From the NCBI GenBank assembly GCA_038501195.1, contig JBBPUQ010000002.1, forward strand, positions 4,727,001 to 4,791,000: a stretch of DNA of 64,000 nucleotides, read 5' to 3'. Positions 56,413-64,000 of the stretch are shown piece after piece. The stretch's first letter is position 1; every line of letters starts with the position of its first letter. Made by a program: the position numbers and the translations under genes. A model generated the notes under the pieces. That model was not told the DNA's origin and did no database searches. It worked only from the letters and a program-made list of their open reading frames with translations. This stretch comes from Nemania diffusa (Eukaryota > Ascomycota > Sordariomycetes > Xylariales > Xylariaceae).

Positions 56413-58259
56413 GTCTAAGGATTCAGAGTGCTATCTACCTAGTTGTAAAATAACAGCTGCGCCCGAGATGACGAGGACCCAAGTCCAACATACCATCGCC
56501 ATCTCTAGAGCCCTACATACTTATTTATGGCTCAGAGCACCCGCCCATGTCACGATGTGCTGGCGAGTTTTCCGGCTTCTTGGCTTGTAGCTGCCGTGAA
56601 GTCCACGAATCAGGAATGGTTTAGATCCGTGCAACCACCGAGAAGCCCGATGGGGATATCGGAGCTATCCTGCCGGTGCATCTGAGTGGCGTCAGGATGA
56701 GATGCCGGATGTGACCATCCCAGTTTTGTCCTGTGCATATCTAGTCGCGAGGTCTGTCAAGGATAAATTCCTCTTAGGGTACCTCGACGCACCAGCTCGT
56801 TGGCCATTGCGTTGGACACTATCCCGGATCTTCGGAGGTGTGAACCGCATGATCATGCCAGGGCAGTGCAATGTCGCCAGGAATAGAAAGACGGATTGTT
56901 AAAAGCATAGGTAGCTAGTGAATACCATATCTCGGTTCTCATAGCACCGATGTTTGTATCGTTGCTAGTTCCCCAACCTCTTGTCTAGGTCTGGTATACA
57001 GAATAGATCTCATGTTGTATCCTGCTTGAAAGTCTAGATCAGCGTCCCGGAAACCTGGCATATACTCTGTTTCCAGGGCTATTATCTACTTAAGTTTTGG
57101 AGATTCACAAACCACCTATTATAGGAACCTAAGGTATTAACTGAATCCTGGGGTTTCCTAGCGCTGTTGCAATTGTGACTGGAAATCACATATAAGTTGC
57201 CGCAGATTATCCAGTCCTTCAACTTCGACTTGACGACAGCCTTCTACACTCGATAGTGTTGCGGTATTGGGCTGTGGTTCTGTCCTATGACAAGATCAAG
57301 AAGCAAGATGGATTTTAGTTGGTTTTCATCTCAGAGATAGCAGATTGACGTTCGGGCGATGCGCAGCAATAGTCCCTCCGGAAGTCAGTACATATGTTAG
57401 TCAAAACATACGTAGCTCCAAGTTCAGTGTTTAACAACTAAGAACCCCCCATTTAAATCGGTATCAACTCTTAGCCCGCCTATGAAGATCTGAACACCTA
57501 TCAGTATTGGATTACTTGATAGGCGACAATCCATCTCAGATTAGGTAGCGAAAAAGTAGAAACTTAGCAGGGTTCCTAATCCTACCGGCCAAGATACAAT
57601 GCATGATCGATGGAAATAAGCACGGACATTTGCCTCGGTTCTGGGACGTGGTCACAATTGGCCAATAGTAATAGAAGTATTCTAGCTAAGAATTCTAAAG
57701 ACGGTTGATAGTAATTGAACTCGATGTGTTGATGGTTTAGAGACTGTCCGGTACTAGTATTTTAACTTCCGTCTAGCGCCTGACTCGGATTGATAGACTT
57801 TCCGCATCTTAAGTATATGAAGTATTCAGACGAGCAGGTAGGTACCTAACCTATATTAAAAAGAATACCCCTAAAAACACTGATACACCGAATTACCCAA
57901 ACAGGTAACCGATACCACTGAAGAGTGACGTAGGGTAGCTCATGCCCAGACTACCTCCCGTCTCCTTTACACCATGGCACGTAACCTAGGTACGCTAATA
58001 GCGCGTGGCGTTGTTTTTTAGGGCTCGCAAAGCGCTATAACATACTACCGACCGACACTAGGTACGTTACAGTAGGTACCAAGAGCTACATCGTAAAATA
58101 TGGCAGGGCCATCCCCTGAAATCTGGAGAAGACAACCCAATCAGAGCCATCTACGTAAACTAAAGTTTATGCAGATTATTCGATCTCCCGGCCCTAGAAA
58201 CAACAGCCTCGAGCGTGCCATGAGCAGCAGTTCCTCCCCGATCCGATGTGGACGACAAG
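56413..58259. other. Intergenic region, promoter of the GH7 gene and of PER1
   Basis: No gene is supported in this 1.85-kb head-to-head spacer. A TATA-like TAAATAA on the minus strand (56521-56527) is about 110 bp upstream of the endoglucanase start. TAGGTA/TACCTA motifs recur at about 57838-57850 and 58062-58078. Confidence 0.5.
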
Positions 58260-59603
58260 ATGCTCAGACGATGGAACACGAGCGCGCGGCCCGCTTCGCT
58301 GTTGTCTCTGCTCATAGCCTTGATAGTCTGCCTGTTGCTCCAGACTGCGGAAGCCTCTTACGGCGACAGGCTGCCCGAATTTCGAGAATGTATTCAGGTT
58401 CGTGATACCCTCGCACGCACATTGCCTCCCACCCTTCCCCCCGGAACCCCGAGATTCAGATAGAGTCCGGATAGTATTGGGATCTCTGGAACTGGAAATA
58501 GTAAGAGACAATGCATAGCTTACAAGATGTGACAGGTGTGCAACCGTGAGAATTGCGATCCGAACAACGACCCAACGCCCATAGGTAAGTCCCCGTCGGT
58601 ACCTACAGACCTCTCGTCAACCTCCTCTCCCATAAGCGAAAGCTCAACCAGTCCCAGCCCTAGCTCTACCTTCAGCTCCAGCTCCATCTCCATCTACCTC
58701 GCAACGCTGACATCTACCCGCGTACAGCCCTCCACCACCGCCTCCTCCTCTGGACGTGCGCGCAAGAATGCGACTACACCTGCCAGCACATCGTGACGGA
58801 GCGCCGGCTAGAGGCCGGGCAGCCGATCACGCAGTTCCACGGGAAGTGGCCGTTCGTGCGCGTGCTGGGGTTCCAGGAGCCCTTCTCGGTCATCTTCAGC
58901 GTGGGCAACCTGGTGGCGCACCAGATGGGGCTGGCGCGGCTGCGCGCGCGCGTGCCGGCGGGCTACCCCATGCGCCGCTACTACGAGATCTTCGGCCTCT
59001 TCGGCACGGCGTCGTGGGTCTGCAGCACGGCCTTCCACACGCGCGACTTCAAGGCCACCGAGCAGCTCGACTACTTCGCCGCCGGCGCGAGCGTCCTCTA
59101 CGGCATGTACTACGCCCTCGTGCGCGTCGCCCGCCTCGACCGCCCCGCGCCGCACCGCCGCGCCGTCCTGCGCCTCTGGACCGTCTTCTGCTGCGCCCTG
59201 TACCTCGCCCACGTCGCCTACCTCAAGCTCTGGCGCTGGAACTACACGTATAACATGAGGGCGAACCTCGTCGTCGGCATGGTCCACAACATGCTGTGGT
59301 CGTACTTCAGCTGGCGGAGGTGGAAGCAGACCCGCAAGAACTGGACTATCTGGCCGAGTGTCCTCGTAGCATGGGTCATTCTGGTCATGAGCTTGGAACT
59401 ACTGGACTTTCCTCCTGTGTGGGGGGCTCTGGATGCTCACAGTCTGTGGCATCTTGGCACTATAGGTCCGACTATCATATGGTACAAGTAAGTATACACT
59501 TTCCCTTTCGCTTGATAAGACCGAGCTCACAATGCACAGCTTTATGATCAAGGACTCGCAAGAATTGGCGAAGGCAATGAAGTTAAAAGAGATCAAGGCG
59601 TAA
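58260..59603 (+). CDS. PER1: GPI-anchor lipid remodelling protein PER1 (PGAP3)
   Basis: This ER multi-pass membrane protein removes the unsaturated sn-2 acyl chain from GPI anchors. Four exons are inferred: 58260-58397, 58536-58584, 58728-59487 and 59540-59603, with introns of 138, 143 and 52 bp, giving 336 aa. A signal sequence (LLSLLIALIVCLLLQTAEAS) is followed by the cysteine-rich luminal part (ECIQVCNREN and WTCAQECDYTCQ). Then come GKWPFVRVLGFQEPFSVIFS and conserved membrane helices with STAFHTRDF, GMVHNMLW and DAHSLWHLGTI, whose histidines are conserved in this hydrolase superfamily. The last exon encodes a Lys-rich tail. Exon 3 from about 58740 to 59260 is extremely GC-rich, so opposite frames are also open there. 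Confidence 0.92.
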
Positions 59604-60139
59604 TAGATGTTCGATAGAAATGCGGGTTCGCGAAGGGGCTTACTTGTTTTGCTAGACTATTTACAACTTCACATACTTTGGGATTTAGCTTCTATGGCAA
59701 TAGATATGCGTGTACATAACAACACTTGTCGAGACGATGCAAGTCACGAAAAAAATAGAACATGGAGGGTCACAGTGAGACATTGAAACTATATGACTAT
59801 CTACCGCAGTAACCCGCAATATTCAAATAATAACGCATCCACCCAAAGCATCTGGAGGAGAAATCAAGCCCGTACACATCCACTATTGTATTGTCTTTCA
59901 ATTGTCGATAGTAAGCAGTCGGGCACCGGTTGACAAACCATTGTTTTGGTTACGAAAGTTACCTATATCTTTGAAACGCGTTAGCAGAGCTCTCTACGTA
60001 GAACCAATACCACGCGCAAGTATGATTTAGGCACGCGAGACAAAAATATAAAAGGGCAAGATCTCTCAAACGCATCCTACATCAGAAACCAGATATATCG
60101 TAAGCATAACACATCCCCCACCTCCACCACCGCGCCGCC
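59604..60139. other. Intergenic region downstream of PER1
   Basis: No gene is visible. The stretch is AT-leaning with a run of AACAACAC-type sequence, and turns CCACC-rich at its right end. Confidence 0.45.
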
Positions 60140-60438
60140 TCAAGGCCCTACTGCCCGCCTCGCACGCGGCAGCACGTGGCGGTGCACACGCGCGGTCGTC
60201 GGGTCTCGGGCGCGGGGGCGGCCAGAACGAATGGGGAAGCTGAGGGCGGTCTCATACGGCTCTTCCTATGAGTTTGTAGTAGGTTGGACACTTGCGTGTC
60301 GGAGTCATCATCGTAGGATGCGAGAGAGATGGTGCGAAAAAAAGGACAGCAGGAGAGAGAGTTGCTTACCTTGGGATTGCAACCCTCGTGCCAGCTAGGT
60401 TTCCCTGCTACACGAGACATGCTGCGACGCGCAGACAT
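60140..60438 (-). CDS. Possible small two-exon gene of unknown function
   Basis: A consensus intron (donor AAG/GTAAGC, acceptor CATAG, 104 bp, 60369-60266) joins 60438-60370 to 60265-60140, making a 64-aa protein. It is basic, beginning MSARRSMSRVAGKPSWHEGC and ending in an Arg-rich tail. Without splicing, a different 96-aa frame ending at 60148 is open. I do not recognise the protein and no signal peptide is seen. Support is only the clean splice signals, the ATG and the GC-biased second exon. Confidence 0.35.
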
Positions 60439-61239
60439 GGTAGAAAAATGGAGTGTTTATATTCTACCATATACTAGATTCATAATCGTTGCCCAGCGGG
60501 TGTATCAAGGCTTGGGCTATGCCCAAATCAATTGAAGAAATGAAGGTGGCAGAGAAGATTCAGCAAGGAAATAGAGAAAAATTATGGAAGTCCAATTTAA
60601 GCGTGGGTCAATCACCTGGGCAGTCATCCAGCCACAGGTAAGAAGTGGCAGCTGCCAGCAGGTGGCTACAATTAAGCGCGATGCCTACATGTACTGTAAG
60701 CCCATAGTCTAGGTACATTGTTCTATAAGCTACGGTCTACTCGCCCAGGAGCTACAAGAGGTGTTTGAGGAGGGCTTTAGGGTGGTTTCTTTCGGAAATC
60801 ACGAGTATTATACTAGTCACTGTTCTGAATATGTGGATAAAAATCGAGAGTGCAACTCATTCTGATTTAAGAGGTGCTTGCGTCTCGCAACGTAATCTGA
60901 CAGTCATCCAACAAATGTTGCTACGTGGTTCCCACAGCCATCAATCCCGCTGGCCCTCCAGAGATGGTTCTAGCTAACAACGCTCCATGATGTAAGAAAT
61001 CAGAGACCTAGAAATAACATGCGTGTACAGGGACAGGAGAGGGATTTTCTATCCGAACAACATTCTCGGCAAACTCTCTTCACATTAGCAATCTGAGGAT
61101 TGGGTTCCGTACTGCTCCATCTCAGCCTGTCCATTATTTATCATAACATCGTAAAAACATCGACACACGAATAGTAGCGACTTTGCTCCGCTATCAACAG
61201 CAAGGCTTAGCTTGCCTGTCGAATATGAGGTGTACACGT
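60439..61239. other. Intergenic region downstream of the C2H2 gene
   Basis: I see no supported feature in this 800-bp stretch, which should contain the 3' UTR of the minus-strand zinc-finger gene and the promoter of the small gene. Confidence 0.45.
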
Positions 61240-63567
61240 TTAGTGGTGGGGAAATCCTTCGAGTTGTGACGGTGCCCAGTCCATGAACCCAATATTATTG
61301 TAGTCCGGGGCCGATGTCTCAAAGAGAGCTGGCGCAAAGTCAGAGTGCTTCCCCAGGTCGTTGGATGGAAATAAAGTAAAATCGTCCCCAAACTGGCCAG
61401 TCCCGACGGTAGGGAAGTCCTCTGCAAACCCCTCATCAACCATCGAGGTAGGTGTGTATAGCATCGTATTACCATGGCCTGATGGTGAAAAGTGTGATGC
61501 TGGTGGACACATGGGGGCGTTGAAATTAAATGGTGTCTCTAGTATTGTCTTGTTGTACGCATGATATGTAGGTGTAGGCAGTCGCACAGGAGCTCCGTAG
61601 ATGTCTTCGAATTGGCCAGTGAACTCTGGGCTCAGGTCTTGGTAAGTATTGAACTGGTCATTATCGCTTGAGATGGAGCTGTCATCTATCGGAGAGAAGT
61701 CAAGCGTGAGATCGCCATCAACATCAAATGTCGGATTGCCAAACAATTCAGCGTTGAACTCATCAGTACTAGGGTACGCGGGGAAGAGATCTTGGTTGTC
61801 CTCAAATGTTGGAAGGAAGGTGTCTTCATGTGGTGTCAAGATTGGATCCGTGTGGTCACTACTTGGTGTGGGTAGGTTGTTTAGCATGGGCGTAGGTTTC
61901 CCAGAGGTGCTACCAGCCTTGCTTGCTTTCGTCTTGGGGGCTTTAGAGCGAGTATATGTCCAGCCATGGGCCTTTTCCATGTGCTGCTTGCAATTCGATT
62001 CACGTTTGGATTTATAAGGGCAAGGCTTGAACTGGCACTCATGCATCTGAGGCGCAGACGAATGCTTGTCATTAATATGGCGAGCCATCTCTTTCTCCGT
62101 TGGCCAACCATCTTCGTGGTATTTGCAGCTTGGGATTGGGCACTTCCAAGGACGCGAATGGGTCTTCTCATGTTTTGTAAGATCACACGCCCGCTTAAAT
62201 TCTTTGCTGCAACCGGGATGGGTACATTTCTTGGGAGCTAGCTCCTCGGGAGAGGCGTTCTTCTTCCTTCGTGCCATGGATCGCATGAGTTCTTCTTCCT
62301 CATCGGCTTGTTGGCTCATGGACCGCTTGAACCGAACTGCGCCTTTCGCTTCTAGGTCTTCGACAACTTGACCTGTAGCAAGAGAGATGGCTGTGCCGTC
62401 TTTCTTCACACGAACAAGCTCTGCTTGGCGGCCGGTGGTTGAAAGACCACCGATGAGCTTCACTTCATCGGTGCTAGAGGACGAGTTAATATTCATGCAA
62501 TAAAACAGATGAATTCCAAGTACATACGGGTCTACATCCATCTCGGTTGGGTCTTGTCCGGAAGCTTGTCTGTCACGAGACTGTTGCATGTGTTCGGCGT
62601 GCCGGCGGATCTGGTCGATAAGGTCAATAAAATAGCCGCTGTTATATGGCCTGTCGTGAGGTCGTGTCTGTTCTCGATCGCTTAGGTATTCGACGGTAGC
62701 TTGAATACATTGGATCGAAGTGGTGCAGAAGTCGAGGTACATTTTCGCAGAACTGGCCCTCTCCTTCAAACACATAGAACGATAAGTAACTCCCCAAACC
62801 CCATCGTCTTTCAGAAGTTGACTCACCGGTGCCATAAAGAGTAGGGTCTTCTCGAGATCCCTAAGACAAATAATCTGATTTTCCTGGATCCTTCTGGGGC
62901 AATCAAGCACAATGGGGCGGAAAGCTTTAAGCTCAGGTTTTGCCAGCAAAGGTTTCAAAGTGTGCTCGTGAATGCGGTTGACAGCACGAGGGCTTAGACG
63001 TGGAAGACTCTCGCTCCCAGAGATGTTGACAGACCGCGTGATGGTAGAAGCACCTACGGAAGAGCGCGTCTCTTTCCGCTTTTGTGACGTAGATGCAATG
63101 GATGTTCCCACCCCGCTGTCCGACTCATGATGATGAGACGAACGGCGTGTGCGAGGGCGTAGAACACGACGCTCCATATCTAGAAAAGAGGGCTCCATGG
63201 CCGTCTTGTCTCTTATAATGGTGTGGCTCAAAAAGCCACGGGGGATGGGAAGGCTGTCGTCTTGGAACAACCGACGACCAGATGTAGACTCGCCGTCAGT
63301 TGCTGTGAGGCTATCTTCAATTTTGCCGATATTCAGAGCAGCACGACGTACGTGGGCACCGACGACATCGTCTAAGCTGGTTTGGGATCGACGAGGTAGT
63401 GATGGAACCTTGAAAGACTGAGCCGATTGGGGACTGGCCGGAGGGGTGACGGGTGAGTGGAAGGTGGCTCCTTTGCAGAGAGCCCTCTTGCTCTTAAGCG
63501 TCAGGCCATCACGGACATTAGTGTCCAAGACAGCCAATGCAGCAGTCCGGCGAGGGTTAGAAGCCAT
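61240..63567 (-). CDS. C2H2 zinc-finger protein, probable transcription factor
   Basis: It is one intact exon of 775 aa. A cluster of C2H2-type fingers lies at about residues 448-545: CTHPGCSKEFKRACDLTKH, then WKCPIPSCKYHEDGW with an H-x4-H end, then ECQFKPCPYKSKRESNC. The N-terminal third is Ser/Arg/Pro-rich and the central part is mixed helical. The C-terminal 200 residues are acidic and rich in Asp, Ser and Phe, like an activation domain. This layout suggests a nuclear regulator, but the targets cannot be told from sequence. The two upstream domains do not match a named family that I recognise. No introns are seen. Confidence 0.85.
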   Translation of the reverse strand: MASNPRRTAALAVLDTNVRDGLTLKSKRALCKGATFHSPVTPPASPQSAQSFKVPSLPRRSQTSLDDVVGAHVRRAALNIGKIEDSLTATDGESTSGRRLFQDDSLPIPRGFLSHTIIRDKTAMEPSFLDMERRVLRPRTRRSSHHHESDSGVGTSIASTSQKRKETRSSVGASTITRSVNISGSESLPRLSPRAVNRIHEHTLKPLLAKPELKAFRPIVLDCPRRIQENQIICLRDLEKTLLFMAPVSQLLKDDGVWGVTYRSMCLKERASSAKMYLDFCTTSIQCIQATVEYLSDREQTRPHDRPYNSGYFIDLIDQIRRHAEHMQQSRDRQASGQDPTEMDVDPYVLGIHLFYCMNINSSSSTDEVKLIGGLSTTGRQAELVRVKKDGTAISLATGQVVEDLEAKGAVRFKRSMSQQADEEEELMRSMARRKKNASPEELAPKKCTHPGCSKEFKRACDLTKHEKTHSRPWKCPIPSCKYHEDGWPTEKEMARHINDKHSSAPQMHECQFKPCPYKSKRESNCKQHMEKAHGWTYTRSKAPKTKASKAGSTSGKPTPMLNNLPTPSSDHTDPILTPHEDTFLPTFEDNQDLFPAYPSTDEFNAELFGNPTFDVDGDLTLDFSPIDDSSISSDNDQFNTYQDLSPEFTGQFEDIYGAPVRLPTPTYHAYNKTILETPFNFNAPMCPPASHFSPSGHGNTMLYTPTSMVDEGFAEDFPTVGTGQFGDDFTLFPSNDLGKHSDFAPALFETSAPDYNNIGFMDWAPSQLEGFPHH

Positions 63568-64000
63568 GACTCGATATGCCCCACTAGTATATATATGTAC
63601 AGGAATTGTAAATAGTATCTGTTGGCTGCTGTATAGAGAACCAGTGGGTTAGCACTGATATGCACTGCAGGGCTGATGGCGTCTGTGAGTCACACGTCCT
63701 TCGATACACACCGAGTGGATGAGGACCTGAGGACTCAATGCAGATATCACACCAATGTTGAGCAACCGGGACCATGTATAAGAGACACGGTGGACCGGAT
63801 TTTAGCCACAACTGGTGGGAATCTCTTCGACTAAGATAATGAATGTTCTTACTGAGAGAGTAGGCCAACCAGAAAACCCTAACTAACCAGACCGGTGTGT
63901 TAGATAGGGGCGGGTGAAGACGAGGATGAGTAGGACTCGGCCTCGGCAAGACAATCGAGACTCGAAAGGTGGATGGCAAAGCCCAGGTGGTTTGGTTTGT
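63568..64000. other. Upstream region of the C2H2 gene, window edge
   Basis: No gene is visible before the window ends. This should be the promoter of the minus-strand zinc-finger gene. Confidence 0.5.

Noticed and set aside
58756..59287. Long alternative frames on both strands over PER1 exon 3
   Set aside because: Again shadows of a GC-rich exon. Their products are Arg/Ala/His-rich and featureless.

Overview
The window is nuclear DNA of a filamentous ascomycete (Pezizomycotina, most likely a Sordariomycete; I cannot name the genus). The evidence is split genes with 49-108 bp GT-AG introns and CTAAC/CTGAC branch points, a typical fungal housekeeping set, secreted plant-cell-wall hydrolases (GH7 with a fungal cellulose-binding module, GH5 mannanase), long AT-rich intergenic stretches, and decayed repeats whose differences look transition-rich, as expected from RIP-type mutation. 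There is no operon structure. Exons were joined by hand from reading frame, splice signals and family conservation.

Layout, left to right. 0-3.1 kb: non-coding, rich in TAGGTA/TACCTA motifs. 3.2-6.9 kb (+): RNA polymerase I second-largest subunit (RPA135). 8.6-10.7 kb (+): secreted tyrosinase. 11.4-13.9 kb: a convergent pair of uncharacterised genes sharing an N-terminal motif (LNxxRxxLGLxPxxNLISSAxY); one carries RRM-like folds, the other a Ser/Thr/Gln repeat tail. 14-19.6 kb: gene-poor. 19.6-21.4 kb (+): ammonium transporter. 22.6-24.8 kb (+): BRCT-containing family X DNA polymerase (POL4). 25.5-28.3 kb (-): GMP synthase split into 18 exons. 29.7-32.2 kb (+): secreted PhoD-type phosphatase. 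32.8-34.2 kb (+): protein arginine methyltransferase (HMT1/PRMT1). 35.1-35.9 kb (+): riboflavin synthase. 36.3-38.1 kb (-): MUS81 nuclease. 39.2-40.8 kb (+): phosphoacetylglucosamine mutase. 43.1-45.3 kb (-): TRI12-type MFS efflux pump. 45.3-53 kb: AT-rich repeat and pseudogene territory with a MITE copy, a possible zinc-ribbon ORF and an initiator tRNA-Met. 53.0-56.4 kb: convergent GH5 mannanase (+) and GH7 endoglucanase (-). 58.3-59.6 kb (+): PER1/PGAP3 GPI-lipid remodelling protein. 60.1-60.4 kb (-): possible two-exon small gene. 61.2-63.6 kb (-): C2H2 zinc-finger protein.

Most genes are unrelated neighbours. Functional groupings that can be argued are the mannanase/endoglucanase pair (lignocellulose attack), and the secreted tyrosinase, phosphatase and ammonium transporter (interaction with and nutrient capture from outside the cell).

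The most unusual content is: the NLISSA-motif paralogue pair together with at least four decayed segments related to its 3' flank elsewhere in the window; a two-copy TA-flanked MITE of about 400 bp; the exceptionally intron-dense GMP synthase with a 10-nt exon; and sharply bounded GC-rich blocks inside several otherwise AT-leaning genes.
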